64,000 nt of DNA from Nageia nagi (lineage: Eukaryota; Pinophyta), in assembly GCA_050084985.1 (NCBI GenBank), contig JBITNC010000001.1, forward strand, positions 119,040,001 through 119,104,000, written 5' to 3'. A program made the translations under genes and the position numbers. The number at the start of each line of letters is the position of its first letter. Position 1 is the first letter of the stretch. Below are positions 19,444-33,080 of the stretch, one piece after another. The notes under the pieces were generated by a model, which made no database searches, was not told where the DNA came from, and saw only the letters and a program-made list of their open reading frames with translations.

Positions 19444-21228
19444 TTATTTACAAATAAAAGTGTATTCAAGAATATAAATAACTAGAATATCTATATTCCT
19501 AAAAGATACATATATATATTTGTAAATTTTGAGCTAACGGATAGTGATTTATAATAAGATAAGTTGATATAGAAGATAATGAATGATTGGAATCGAAATG
19601 CATTACCAAACAAGACTAAATTTGTGTACTTACCTCATGGAGCATACCTGATATGGATAAGTGTAAGATGCTAACTAAGCCTCAACAATGTATGAAGTTT
19701 GCACCCAAATTCATGAAGCAAGATGATCCAAAAAGAGGGTCATGGGTAGTCTATTTCATGCTCAAAAGGAGCATCGATGGTCTACTTTCATCTACAAGGA
19801 GCATTGGTAGTCTTTGTTAGACTATAGTCTATTTTGAATTGACTCTATCCCTCCATAATAACTCTTAATTGTCTCAATTTTATGCTTAAATAAGCTTAGA
19901 ATTGTTAGGATGATCACATAAGGAAGTACACAAACCCAACCTTGAATGGTAGTGTAAGAGACACTTAAACAACTACCATCATCAAGACCAGATATGGGAT
20001 CATGTATCTCCTTGATATAGATAATAATATGAACTACTCCTTAGGTTGATGTGTACCTACATAAACAAGAATATAGTAATTTGATGATATATATTGGTCA
20101 TATTCAAAACATCATAAATATTCTTGAACTAGACATATAAGTGCAAGCACATATTTTCTAATGTGTTAGATTAAATGCATAAATTAATTTTATGCAATAA
20201 CACCAATGATATCATCATTAATTTCATATTCCTTCCCATGCATTTCAAGGCATGTAACTCAATATTTAGCCTAATTAAATGTTAATAGTGATGATGTTAT
20301 CATTAATTTCATATTCTTCTATTTTTCATCAATACCCTTACTCTTTGAACATCATCCCAACTACCCACTACAACATAAATATTTGAATTTGAATTCCTAC
20401 ATTACTCATTTAAATAATTTTAAAATTACTTTTTTTAATTGTACTTATTTATTTTTTTCCTAAACTAATTATTTAAATTGTTATATTCTTATTTGATCTA
20501 CATATACCAAGCAGACCACATCTATACACCCAATTCATGTAAAGGTTATAGATTTTGGCTTTACACCTGACAATTGCATATTCTTTTATACTTTTTTAAT
20601 TTTTTCGAAATTTACTTCTTCAAATTTGAACATTATTATGTGATATATAATCTTATCAATGAAAACTCTTAGCAAATTTTGTATACATAGCTATCAAGGC
20701 TATTATCATAATTACAATAAAAATAAACCCTCATCTAGATAGTTTTACATATGTGTGTCTTTGTTGTATTTCCTTGAATGTATTTTCAACTTCATTGAGA
20801 ATATTACAATGGAAATATCCTATACTCATTGAATTCCATGAGAGGGTGTCTCCCTGCTAAATTAGGTCAAATATTATACATACCTTATATGTGAATTGTA
20901 TAACACCAAGAATATAAGTCTATATTACAACCCTCTTTCACTAACTTCACAGTGATTAATTATCTCATGTTCCATTTGTTCAAATATTCAATCAAAGACC
21001 ATTTGTATCATTACATCAAGAAATTATTAGGATGTTTTTCATGTATGTACTAACAAAAGTGGTCATATAGGGATGGTGAACCTTATTTAAAGAAGAATAG
21101 GAGTCCTTATTAGTTTGAGAAAAAATTTGAGTCCCAAATCATTTTTTGACTCTATCCTCAAACTTATAAATCCTTTAAGACTCTAATTTTACCTCAAACT
21201 TGAAAGGAATCATATACTCTATACTAAG
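19444..21228 (-). other. Tat-1 5' LTR and unassigned flank
   Basis: The LTR should start at about 19444; its far end was not found. No coding is visible. A short repeated phrase (AAGGAGCATCGATGGTCTA / AAGGAGCATTGGTAGTCT) occurs at about 19765-19815. From about 20.1 to 21.2 kb I see only AT-rich anonymous sequence. Confidence 0.45.
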
Positions 21229-21901
21229 GCTCACAACCTCAATTTAACTATGCTATTTATCACATGCATGAAAAGTATCTTAAGCATTCTAAGGAGGATC
21301 AATGCCACTAAAACCTATTAGCAAAATTCTATTTAGTAGTTTTTTATTCTCTTACATCCATTGTATAAGTACATTATATGAATAGATAACTTCTTACTTC
21401 TTCAAAGGTAGGATAACAATGAATTACTCCTAAAAGTGGGACCCTCAAATCCTTCATGAACTAGGAGATGTTGCTAGGTTACTTCCACATAAGGACCCTT
21501 GATATTTTATGATCATTAAGATTCCTACTCAAGGCTTAGGTTTCAAACATTGATATAATGAAACAATGACTTAGGAATGCAAGTAAGGCTCATGTATAAA
21601 CAAAATCTAGATATGATAGGTGATGTTGAGAAGCATCGATCAATAAAGACACAAATATATTACCACCTATAAAGGATTCCAAATCATTTCATGATTTCTT
21701 ATACAAAACCCTTACACCTTTATAGATAGTAGGTATAGTGCCAAGGCTCCTCCTTGGGCTTATGATGATGCAAGCCAACCTATTATCATAAAACATAAAG
21801 GTAGATAAGTGTGCATAATTATAAGAGTATCTATTTAATTAATTAAACAACCTAAAAGGGTATTTTAATTAAATTAAAATTCCTTTTTAAGTATTGAAAT
21901 A
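21229..21901 (-). repeat. NA-1 3' LTR
   Basis: Bases 21411-21901 align clearly with 40568-41050: shared AAAGTGGGACCCT, TGATATTTT, GCCAAGGCTCCTCCTT, and TATTTTAATTAAATTAAAAT near the end. The left ~180 bp match poorly; the boundary at 21229 (CTCACAACC against TTACAACC) is a guess. A sense-strand TATA-like TATCTATAAA is at 21719-21728. Confidence 0.7.
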
Positions 21902-21916
21902 TGCCCCACTTTTAAT
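21902..21916 (-). other. NA-1 polypurine tract (putative)
   Basis: Minus strand ATTAAAAGTGGGGCA ends at the LTR start, the expected composition and position. Confidence 0.65.
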
Positions 21917-22230
21917 ATGATTTGATGCTTTTTTGATAAAAGAAAATTAAAACATAAATTCAAATTATAAAAAGATAAGTAAGAAAATTTTTCTTAAAAT
22001 TTTTCTTCATGGTGGCAGCTTTGGATACTCCATTTTTCTCGAATGTTATTCCCCCTCTTTGGCTTGGTTGTGACATGATGGACTTCTCATCATAGGATCA
22101 AACCAAGGAAAATAAAAATGGACCTATAATAATCTTAAACAAGAAATATTTTTACATAAGATATCTCAAATATAGACATTAAATATTATATTACATGTAT
22201 ATCATGAGAGAACAAGATAACAAACATGTC

Positions 22231-22251
22231 CTTGGTGGCTTACCCACCAAG
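22231..22251. repeat. Perfect 8-bp stem hairpin (CTTGGTGG/CCACCAAG)
   Basis: CTTGGTGG, a 5-base spacer, then CCACCAAG. A decayed copy lies at about 22528-22548. It belongs to the repeat-rich 3' part of NA-1. Confidence 0.7.
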
Positions 22252-22332
22252 ATGATTTCAAGAGAGTGTAACACAATAAGGGATGAGGGATTTTATCTTA
22301 TATAAGACTCATTATCTCACAAAAGATCTTGG

Positions 22333-22507
22333 CATATCTCCACAAAGATATCCTAAAACATAGTACTACACAAATCTTATTAGCTTTTAAAATATTTTGG
22401 TATACCATCATTACAAAGATATCATAAAGCATAGAATTATATGAATTTTATTATATTTTTAAATATTTTGGAATACCTTCATATTAAATATATCCTAAAG
22501 CATAGAA
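22333..22507. repeat. 71-bp tandem repeat (about 2.5 units) in NA-1
   Basis: Anchors TCCTAAAACATAG at 22351, TCATAAAGCATAG at 22422 and TCCTAAAGCATAG at 22493 give an exact 71-bp spacing. Each unit carries AAATATTTTGG and a TATACC-like start. Confidence 0.85.
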
Positions 22508-22581
22508 AATAAGAAATAATAGCTATCCTTTGTGGCTTACCCACTAAGACTATGAGAATAAATAACCAATTTATTAACCAA

Positions 22582-22950
22582 CTTGGTTTCCCAAGCCACC
22601 ATGCTTCCATGGATTTTGATAATATTGGCCCTTCCTTACAAAGGTGCTAAATGATAAAAATGATTGACTTGATTTCCCAACCCACCATATTTCCATAGAT
22701 TTTGATAAGAATGGTCATTCCTTATAAAGGCACCAAATGATAAGAGTGATTGACTTGGTTTTCCAAGCCACCATGGTTCCATGGATTTTGATAATAATGG
22801 TCCTTCCTTATAAAGGTGCCAAGTGATAAAAATACACCTCCCTCATAGAGGAAAAAATTAGAAGAATGTGAACAACTTGGACCTCCAAGTCACCATGTTT
22901 CCATGTATTTTTGATAAGGTTATCCCTCCCTTATAGAGAGATCAATTATA
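22582..22950. repeat. 86-bp tandem repeat with hairpin core in NA-1
   Basis: Units start at 22582, 22668, 22754 (86-bp spacing) and 22876 (122 bp). Each starts with CTTGG, four bases and CCAAG, then a CCACCATG...TTCCATGGATTTT block and a CTTCCTTATAAAGG block. The CTTGG/CCAAG hairpin is kept in units 1, 3 and 4. Confidence 0.88.
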
Positions 22951-24901
22951 AGAGCCATAATAACATGATATGATAAGCATAATGTGTAAAGCATTCAATG
23001 ATAATCATGATAAGATATAGCAACCAAATATGTAATAATCATCATTTAACAACTATGACAAGTAATTTATGATAAGCATTATATGATATGATAAGTATTT
23101 TTAAAAATATCATAAGCATGGTATGAACATGTATTTGATAAAGCATGATATATAAAATATTTTGCTTCAACAAAGATAAGTTTGATATGAAAATCATGAT
23201 AAGGAACTTTTATGATAAGAAACCCAATTAAGAAAATGAATCACCTTTTCACATACTATTACATAAAGGCATATTTTATGAAAATGATTGATTTTTATCC
23301 TTGTAATGCAACAAAGTCACTTAGAACATAGCAACATCACTAGGATTGTTTGTACCTTTTCTAAAACATTAGTTACGATAAATAGAACATGCATGTATAA
23401 TGAAAAAAATGATAAAATTTAGAATCATTTTAAATCTATCAATTATCATAATTAAAGCTAGACATCTCATATATTAACATGATCATAATATCTTGAAGCA
23501 TAAGCTAATGTCAATATATTAATCATGTTGCCCCAACTTAAAAGGACTTACCTCAAATAAATAACATGTCTAACATTTTGGATAGGTCTTGATAATAATT
23601 CCACTATCCTATAAAGAGAATAATGATAAGATTATTATGACAAACATTACATGATAAACATGATATGATAAGGCATGACATCATTTTACTATAAAATCAT
23701 GAAGAAACAATCATACAACAAAATCATTAAGGTTAGAATATAATTAAATATGAAGAGAAAAAGATAAGATTTTAACCTTATCGACTTGACTTATTTTAAG
23801 TCCCCAATAAAAAATGAATTTCTAAAATATTAGAGTAGTTGAACTCTTTTTCGATTGAATTCAATAATACCATTCTAAGCCAAAAAAAAACCAAATGTCA
23901 TGTTTCATTCTATACCAAGTGGTGTCATTTAGTAATTTCAATAAAAAAGCCCCAAAAATTGAACTTTCTTCCATTTTTGAGAATAACAATATGAAATCTA
24001 AGATGATCATCTAAAATGTATGCCTAACTCTGAGCACCAGTGCGTAGAGTTTTTCACAAAAGTTCCCCAAAAACTTGCCCCTTACTTTAGGAAAATTCTT
24101 ACATGCTGAAATATCACTACAAATATAAAATTCTAACTGAATTTCACATTTAACTGATATCATATAGCTTTAAAATATCTGATATTGAATTTGATCAATC
24201 CAAATGTTTGCTCTACACACCTCCAATCCCTATTGAAAATGGTCTAAATTGACCAACTAATTGCCCCAACTTACTTATGAAGGTAAAATTCAAATATATC
24301 ATATTAATTAATCTTAAAAGCATCAAAATAATGAAATATAAAATTTATCACATCCTTAAGCTCATCAAACTCATAAAATCATCAATTTATCACATATGAA
24401 ATCTCGTGTCATGGATAATTCAATACAACTTGCAAAATGAAAAAACATTATTGATAACAAAACTTGAAATTATGTACATTTATATTATTTATTCTAAAAT
24501 AACTTAAAATTTTTATGTAAAAGGATAAAACATTCATTCATACCTTATTCTCAACTGACTTGAAGGTTTAGGAGCACCATATTCACTTTTTTAACTTTTA
24601 CAACTTTTTTGACAATTTTTAGCCCATCTTGAGAATAACTCCAAATTATTTGAAATTGTAAAATACAAAAAAATACATTCATACATCTAAAATATATTCA
24701 TCCTTAATTATTTAATCTTTGATTCACTCTTTTCCATATTTTGATCCTCTTGGTTCATGATAAGCAATCCTTGTAAACCTGAATTGTCAAATAAAGACTA
24801 TCAACTTCCAATAAGCATAACTCTTGTTATACATGTCTAACTAAGATAATATTTTTGAATTATAAAGTTAGAATAATACATTTTAATAAAAATTATTAAC
24901 T
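22951..24901. other. NA-1 internal sequence, no gene seen
   Basis: AT-rich, with frequent TGATAAGCAT-like phrases at 22.97-23.25 kb. I see no protein motif on either strand. Confidence 0.5.
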
Positions 24902-25291
24902 TGTCAAATTATTTGATATGGTTCTTATCTACAACTGAGAATCAATGCTAGAAATGGAAGATAAGAATAGAAAAAATACAGATAACTCAATTAGCAAAAT
25001 GGTGGGTCAAGCCTTTTTTAAGATAAATAAGAATTAGTCACAATGATATAGTATCTATTCATTTATCTTTCACACTCAGTCACTATAAATATTCTTCAAA
25101 CACTTCTTCTACACTTGATATATCTCTCTTTGTGTATCTATGGTATTCCTTTTATCAATTCTATTTTGTGGGTTTGAAGAGTCATGCCTTTTTGGTCATG
25201 TTGGATGGAGTAATTGACACTTAATAATCATTAATTAGTTATCTATTTTAGGATCAGCCAATTTACTTAATGAAATTCTCTCCTACCAACA
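24902..25291 (-). repeat. G2-minus 3' LTR
   Basis: About 390 bp, aligned with 36830-37218 through GGTTCTTATCTACA, AAAATGGTGGGTCAAGCC, TCTATTTTGTGGGTT and TTGACACTTAA. It ends TACCAACA next to the PPT. A conserved AATAAAGG(C)TTGACC-type block, possibly the poly(A) signal, is seen best in the 5' LTR. Confidence 0.85.
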
Positions 25292-25304
25292 TCCTTCCCA
25301 ACTT
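25292..25304 (-). other. G2-minus polypurine tract
   Basis: Minus strand AAGTTGGGAAGGA ends at the LTR start. G2-plus has AAGCTGGGGAGGA at the same place. Confidence 0.8.
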
Positions 25305-28300
25305 AATCATTTTATTCATCCTTGAGTTAGGGTCTAATATCATACTTGGTCCATAAGAAACCTTTGTTGTATGAATGCTTTATTTTCTAACTCCTAAGTT
25401 CTCCTCTACATTTTTACCATCAAACTTGTAGTCCTCCTTATGCATTGAATTTATCTTCTCCTAGTGTTTAAAGTAACTAAATTAGTAGTAGCCATAAAAT
25501 AGTGGGTGTAATCATACATAACTCTATCTTATGGCAATTGAACAGTTATCCATTCAACCTCATGTGGTTGCACCAAGAAGTTGATCGATATGGCCCCAAA
25601 AGAATGTTAGAACCAATAATGTGTGGCATAATCTAACATGATTTGAGAAGAGATATCAAGACAAAATTGTAATACCTTAATCATGAATTGGGGTTTAGAT
25701 TGCTTCTCTAAAAATAATAGGTGGAGTCATGGTTAATTTATCGATGGAGTGCTTCCAATTTTCATGATGATGGTGTTGACTAGTTGTTCTAGTTTCTTGA
25801 AGGTTTTATTTGGTGGTATGGAAGGGTAACTAATGTGATTCTAAAGTTGGTGGACAATGGACTAGAAAAACCATTTGAGTTCTATGTGTTGAAATTATTG
25901 ATCTAGTTGGAATGCCTCAATATTTCTATTGACCACTTCACTAATCAAATAGTGATTGAAAACTAAAAAATTAGTTGTATCCTTCATCATATACCATTTA
26001 TTCCATGTGTAGGTTTTAGGGTTTGATGAATTGACTAATGGGGCATTGTATGTATCCAAACATGGGGTAGTCCATGGATGGTTTCTTGTTCCTATTCTAT
26101 TGAAATGATAAATGACTACTTGTGGGATGCTTGTGGGTTATTTTGTTGGTTGATTCATGATGATAGTGTACTCTACTAGGTTAGTTGGTAATAGCATAGA
26201 AAATATTTGAGAAATAATGGTGGTTATTGGGATTATGGATGGCACAGTAGTGGAGATGGATGCAAAACCATATGTGGTAGAAAAAATAGGAATAATAGAA
26301 TAGGAACAAATGTAAGAGTCAAAAGAGGATCCATAATTAGAATTGAGAAATTAGAGCTTACTTTTATGGGTTGGGTAGTTTGGGTTGATATGCCTAGGTA
26401 TACAAGTGGTGACAATGGAGCTCCTTCCTCATCAAAGTTATGTATCTAAATATAGGGGCTCTTCATGATAATCCTTTCTAGAGGTGTCATTAATCAATCA
26501 AATATGTTTGATGTACCTTTGTTTTTGGCCCCTTCATTATTATATAATCTTTTCTTTGTGTGCTCCAAAAATTTTCTTTGGATGACTCAATATCTAACTA
26601 CTATCCCATTTTCCTTATAATGCTTTTCCAAGATGATGGTATGGTTTCAATAGAACTATGACTTATCTTAAGTTTTCATTATTTTCTCTCCTTTTTTATT
26701 TTAAACTCCTCAATGATCACAAGATACTAATTGTACTTGATCTTATATGAAAATTTGGCTTCTAGGCATGCTGAGTTTGGTTTGGTGCATTGTAAGTATA
26801 TCTCATCGATGGTCATGAGAAAGTATATGATGCTATCACACATCTGCAAATTGGTGATTACCCTCTTTGGTATCCTTATGTTCCCTTGGATCATGTTTTG
26901 TACCCCTTTAATCTATATAGTGAAGTTCACCATTTGATTATGTATGTCATTGTATATCCCTACAATTAATCATATGTTCTCCATAAAAATTTATTCATTA
27001 TGCTGACAACTTCCTCCCCTCTTTTTTTCTCTTAGTAGTGTTTCTGATTTTGATTTATCAAAGGGAAACCTTTGTAAGAAAAATATGGTAGGGAGCACCA
27101 AATATAATCCATACTTGAATACAATATTTTTCTTCATGGTGTATTTTATAGAATAATCATTAAGTTGTAACTACTCCAAAAAGATATCAACAAGGTGAAA
27201 CTACTTGTACTCGTTTATTATATCAAAAGCTATCATAAATTGGGAAATTGTGATGATATGGGCATTATTGTTATGATACAAATGCCTAGAGATGACCACT
27301 AACATAGATTGAACATAATATAGAATGATCAAATTTAGTTTGATTGCTTTTGTGTTCATATTTACTCCCATGATTTTTTGAACCATCATAGTTTTTACTA
27401 GAGCCCTCTTTGATGTTAGCTTCTCATGGATAACTTTTTCCTTATTCAATTTGATTACTCACTCAACCATTACTTATGTAATCTCATACAATTTATCTAG
27501 TCATAGAGTATTATTATGGTACTGGCTATAAATAAATTTCACACCACATTTCTAGAAGCATAAAATTCTAGGACATTCATCAAGTTTAGCAAACCCACAT
27601 TGGTGAAGACCTTTAGCTTCTCTAGTGTTAGATTATCAATATTTAGACTTACTTTTATAACCTTAGGATCCTCCAATTTAGTGGTACATATGTATGACAT
27701 ATACTCATCTATGCCCTCTACTCCATCTAGTATCTCCATGGAGTGGTATCCCAATGGGGATTCGGTAATTCTATCCTTCTCCTAATTGATCAAACATGGC
27801 TACCTCTTCTTGAGTGCCATTTTCTTGACTTGCACCTCACTTTTTCACTATCACTTATGATGAATTATCCTCTACTAGCTTTGCAAATATTCACTACCTC
27901 TTACCACTTTGAATGCTCCATGAAGGTGAAAATAACTTCAAATGGTTTTCCAATATATGTTATGTCTCCTTTATATGGTTTATGTTTGATGAGTGGTTTT
28001 TCATGTGGAATGGTGGTGTCATCATTTCATCAATAGGTGTCAAATACATGCATTTGTGGGTGAGGTGGTATGCCATGATCATTTAATATTTCAATGGTGG
28101 AATGTTGTCAACTATGCTTGTACGATATGAATTTAATGCTTCTATCTATTTTGTACTTACCATTTGTGTTGGCTAGATTCATGAGGTTGGGAATGGATGC
28201 AACATGGAGCTTTTTATAATACCAATGTAATTTAAATCATTCATTTATCTTTTCATTTTGATATCGCATATAGGGGGTTTACTTTTAATTAATGCTTTAA

Positions 28301-28720
28301 TGGTTCATGGGATTAATGTTTGGAGTCAAATTTCTATAAATAGTACTTGTGTTATTTGGGTTTTGGTCACTTTTGCTTGATGAGTGTTTGTATTTTTTTT
28401 TTATTGTGAAACATTATTAGGTTGATGGATCAGAGATGGTGGTGGCAAAGTTGATGAATAGTGATGGAATTTTAGACATGGAGTTTGAGTGGTTGTTATA
28501 GTGACTAGTAGAATGTTATCAAAGGGCACGAGGGGTGGTAGAGATGTTGGTAGCTATTGGCACATTACTAGCTCTATCCCATGGGATTAACTTTAAGGCT
28601 ATTTGGGACCTACCACCTAGTTTTCATTGCCCTCATAGTGATCAACAATGGTAGGGTGTTTAGTGAAGGTGGTGGCTCATTAGTTTTGTATGGTCATAGT
28701 GTTGATGTTGTAGCTTTCTA
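25305..28720 (-). pseudogene. G2-minus post-integrase ORF remnant (unknown protein)
   Basis: Between integrase and PPT the minus strand holds several protein-level matches to the same interval of G2-plus. These are NLTLEKLKVFTNVGLLNLMN, ALVKTMMVQKIMGVN and NAHIITISQFMIAFDI (27.2-27.75 kb), GISTQTTQPIKVSSN (26.4 kb), and IMLDYATHYWF with DYTHYFMATTNLV close to the PPT (25.5-25.65 kb). Shared amino-acid patterns across two decayed copies indicate former coding sequence. I do not recognise the family. The position is that of env or of the extra ORFs of some plant gypsy elements; no signal peptide or transmembrane segment could be made out. Confidence 0.65.
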
Positions 28721-29039
28721 TATCATGGTTGTGTAAAGTTTATTTATTTTTGCCAATGTTGATATTCTCCCTACAATTAAATTTTAACATATGTATACTC
28801 CCCATATTAATAAAAAATTTTGGTGCAATGTCTAAACAACTATAAAAGGAAGAAAACATTAACATAATTCTAATTCTAATCTAAACTATTATTTTACTTG
28901 TGTACTTCTTTGTTTTTTTATTGTAAATGTTATTTTATTTAGCTTCATCTTCTTGTTGAGTAGTGTACTTTTTTAGTTGATGGCCATTTACAAAACCTTG
29001 TTGAATTTTATCATCTAATATTCATAACTTTATAGTACC

Positions 29040-30130
29040 TTCTCCTTTAATGTTATGGAAAATGCAAGATCTAAGCCATCAAATTCATAATTTCCCTAGG
29101 TGATTTTTATACTAACTATTGTATAAAAGGACTATGTCATCGATTTTGAACTTTTCATTTTTAATATGTCTATTTTGCCATTGTTTTTGTCAATTTTTTC
29201 TTGTATTTAGTTATAAAGTGTTATTTGTTGATTCTCATCTAATTTTTTTAAGTGTATGAAGTTGTTCCCATAATGATCAATTTTTGTTAAGTCTTGTTAC
29301 TAAAGTTATTTATAGGGATGAAATTTAGAATTCCATAGGGACTATCACTTTGAGTCTATATACTAATTTGAATGGTATTTTCTTGTTTAATCTTTTATAA
29401 GTTGTATGATATGCCAAAAGAATGGTTGGTAGCTTCTCTTCCCAATTCAATTTATTCGATCAAAAATAATTATTTTCAACATTCTTTCTAAGATTCTATT
29501 AACTACTTTGATGGTGCCATTTGCTTGTGGATGATAGGAGGAGCTTTGATTATGTTGAATCATAAACTTGGTGAGTAATTCATTAATATTATGATTGATA
29601 AAGTGTTTACCTTGATCACTAACAATTTCTTTTGGATACCCAAACCTTGTTATTATATTTTCATAAATGAACTTGGCTATCGTTAATGTTGTATGATCTT
29701 TAATAGCTTTTGCTTATGCTTACCAAGTGAGATATTCTACCCTGATAATGATGTACCTAGCTTTGAACTTCCCTATTGAGGTGATATTGGTCCTATTAAA
29801 TTAATCAACCTTTTTTCGAAGGGTTGTAGAGGTAACATTGGTTGAAGTGGGAGTTCATCCCTCATGAAAGGTCAATCAATTCATTGACAAATATTGCAAC
29901 TCTTTATATAGAAGTGAGCATCATGATATACGGTGGACCACCATAACCCAACTTGTAATACCTTTTTACTTGTGAGGTCTCCAATAAAGTGGCCAATTGC
30001 TATTTTATCATGTGCTTCCCTCAAAATGTCATTATGTTCATGTGCTAAAGCTACCCATTGGATTACCTCATCCATTCCTATTTTGTAGAGTTCCCCCAAT
30101 ATTAGAGTATATGACATCAATTTAATAGGA
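29040..30130 (-). pseudogene. G2-minus integrase
   Basis: The best piece, 29881-30120, is the N-terminal zinc-binding region: LREAHDKIAIGHFIGD, VLQVGLWWSTVYHDAHFY and CNICQ, giving an H-H-C-C pattern. The core is decayed but runs to a C-terminal module around 29.05-29.16 kb (DDIVLLYNS, then NHLGKL) that matches the G2-plus module. It is preceded by RNase H on the same strand, as in all Ty3/gypsy. Confidence 0.82.
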
Positions 30131-30149
30131 ATTTTTCTTTATTCTTTCA

Positions 30150-30860
30150 AAGATAATCAATTAGGGAATTTCCCTAATATTAAAAATGTTGTTATTTTAG
30201 TTAGATCCTTTGAAATTGCTTCTACTTAGAATAGATGGGCTCCTAGCAAGTCATCATAAATGTTTGATGTCTCCTAATTATCAATTTTATGTAACATGTA
30301 TGGTACTATGTTTAGATTGTCCAGTTTTAACACTATTTTAAATGTGAACTCTTGGAATACAAATAACCATTGATAAATTCATCCTTGGATAATTGGTTTG
30401 TTGATAAGGTGTCTAAGGGTTTCATGATATGTAAAAAAAATAAAGGTTATTACTAGTAGATAGTGATGGAATTTATGAAGAGCATATACCATGGCTAGTG
30501 CTTCCTATTTAATAAAAGTGTAATTCTTCTTTGCATCTAACATCTTACAACTAGTGAAGTAAATTGGGTGATTGATCTTACCTTTACTAGCCTATGCTAA
30601 TATGACTTTGATTGCTTGGATGCTTGCATCTACGTGTACATGGAACTCCTTAGTCCAATCTAGAAATATTAAAATTGGTGCTTTAGATAGTTTAAGTTTT
30701 AATGTGTTGAAATTTCCTTGGTATTATGGCTACCAATAAAATGGTCAATTTTTCTAAGTTAGGTCATTGATAGGGGCTACTAGAACTACATAGTTTTTGA
30801 TAAATTTTCTCTAATAACTTGTCAATCCTAAAAATCATCTAACTTCATTCACTATTTTTG
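30150..30860 (-). pseudogene. G2-minus RNase H
   Basis: The minus-strand phrase IYQWLFVFQEFTFKIVLKLD with NIVPYMLHKIDN (30.28-30.40 kb) is the end of a gypsy RNase H and corresponds to WLFLFQEFTFKVLVN in G2-plus. The N-terminal half is too broken to place the catalytic residues. Confidence 0.75.
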
Positions 30861-30869
30861 GTGGGGGTA

Positions 30870-31480
30870 TGTTTACTAGTACAATGATTTTTGTGAGGTC
30901 CACCATTAGTACTTCTTTACATATTATGTTCTATAGTAATACTACATATGATTTAGCAAAAAGTTATTTCTTTAAATTAAGGGATATTTGTTGTTTCCTA
31001 TTTTTAACATTAATCTTAGGGATTGTATGTGATCTTTCATCAAGTTGTATACATTCCAATCATCTAAGTACATCTCTAAGAAATTTATGAATAAAATATT
31101 TGAGGGATTTGATCATGATTCTAGAGAAAAAAGTTGGAGTATTCTTAAGTTTGAATGGCATAACATCATACATGAATGATCCCCATTAGTTATAAATGTT
31201 GTCTTTGGGTGATCCTTTTTGCAATTTGGACTTGATGATATCCAAAGAATCCATCTATAAATGAGTATATTTTATTTCTAGCTATGTTTTCTAAAGTATC
31301 TTCTATGAATGGTGTGGGGGACATCATAGGCTTTATTGAGTTCTCAAAAATTGGCACAAATCCTTAAATCATCTTTTGTTTTTGGTTAGATTAACCCATT
31401 TAGTGTTATTGACGAGTGAGATGATGACTACTTCTAACATTTGATCAAGGGTTTATTTTATTCATAGTTTATAGTTGGGG
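30870..31480 (-). pseudogene. G2-minus reverse transcriptase
   Basis: Minus-strand pieces in different frames give DLRICANF, ELNKAYD, KIYSFIDGFFGYHQVQIAK, MYDVMPFKLKNTPTFFSRIM and EMYLDDWNVY (YLDD at 31059-31070, both Asp intact). These are the ordered RT blocks of a non-chromovirus gypsy element. Frameshifts separate the blocks. Confidence 0.85.
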
Positions 31481-31489
31481 TTTAATCTA

Positions 31490-32920
31490 TATGGTCTTTG
31501 TCTATGAGGTTTACAATATGATTTTAATTGTATCTACATTATTCCAATCTCTTTGTTCATTCCCCATAATTACATCATATTTTGAAGAAAACGATCTTGG
31601 TATTCAACTAGTATTTCTACAATTTTATTAGAGTCCACTTCTTTCTAATAGTCACCTATGATGGCCATTTTATATTCTACCTCTATATTGATATTAATTT
31701 TTTTAATTCTAATCTCTTCATCATATTTAGATTTTTCTTGCATTTCTATGATGATTTCCCTTTTTTCCTTCTTCTACTTTGTAATTAAGGTCCTCGAATT
31801 TTTCATTAGGTTCTTCTAGGTCTTTTTATTTTAGCATTTTAGCATTATTTTTCCCATGGGTTAATGAATGTATAGCTATGAGTTTTATAGTAGGTTCAGA
31901 TATCATAGAGTAATTTATGCTAGCAATTGTTGGTTTGGTGAGAAGAAAGTTATAGATTTGTGTTAAGCATTGATGAATTAAGCTATGGTTATCATGAAAT
32001 TAGAACATGTGGATGAAAGTTGTTGCATTTCATATAATAGGTTCATTTATTTTTAGAGTTCTTGATGTATGTACCATGTTCATGGAACAATATCAAGTGT
32101 CTATGGACCCAAGTATTAGGTTGGACATTTAAATTGAGTTTTTCTAAACTAACTCATAAAGGGTAATATGTCTTGTAGGATTTGTATCACTTGAATACTT
32201 GAAAATAGCATTTATAATTAAATGTACATTAATGAAACATAATTATATGTAGAACATTACCTTATCCCAAGATGTTAGACTCACTAGATGTGTACCCCAC
32301 CATCTTGTAGTTGTGGCAACTAAGGTATCTTTGTGTGCATTGATACATCTTCTTCATTAGGTAACATTTGGCTCATCACTTCTAATAACTCATGTAATGG
32401 AATTGTATCTAAAGTGTCATAAAATATTACTAATGCTTCCCAATATACATCTTTTGAAATTTAGCATACTTGGTATCCTATCGTACCTTAGAATGCTCTT
32501 TTTGAATATGATTTATGGTTCCTTGTATTCCACATTATTGCAGCATTGTTAGAGTCAGTTTAAGAGAAGCCACTATAGAACATTAATTGAGCATTGTCTG
32601 TAGGATTTATATGATCTTGAAATCCATTTGATTCTTTCCTTTATTTTAGAACATATAAATCATTCAAATCCATCAAATTACTTCCATCATTATTTCCACT
32701 ATTGCTATGATGATTTGATTCTTTGGTATATGCTCCACTCATACCTTTGTTTAATAGGATATGCAACTCATAATCATTATTGGATAAAATTAAATCTCAA
32801 ATTTTTTTGTTTATAATTCCATTATTATCTATGAATGATTCTAAATATAATAAAGTAGTGTATTCTAGATTTTCTATGTCAGCCATATCGATAACATCAA
32901 ATGTGGCTAAGGAGGTAATC
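31490..32920 (-). pseudogene. G2-minus protease-RT linker (decayed)
   Basis: AT-rich sequence between protease and RT in the same transcriptional sense. I could not read a domain in it. By analogy with G2-plus (50.8-52.1 kb) it should be polyprotein linker. Confidence 0.4.
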
Positions 32921-32929
32921 CCTAGGAAG

Positions 32930-33080
32930 TACACTAGCTAGTGGTATATTTTATTGAAATGGTTCCAAGGGAGGGAACCATAGGTATTTCCATGTTTTAG
33001 CCAATAAAAGGTTTATATTGGCTTCTAAATCTAGCATGATATTCTTTGCAAGTTTTCCATTCATTACTACTTTGATCAAA
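32930..33080 (-). pseudogene. G2-minus protease active-site region
   Basis: Reads KVVMNGKLAKNIMLDLEANI, then NLLLAKTW and PPLEPFQ. It matches G2-plus 50497-50650 (NGKLANNIMLDLEFDINLLP). The catalytic triplet is D-L-E instead of D-S/T-G. Retropepsins need the Gly/Ser/Thr loop, so this sequence would not be expected to be active. Confidence 0.75.
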
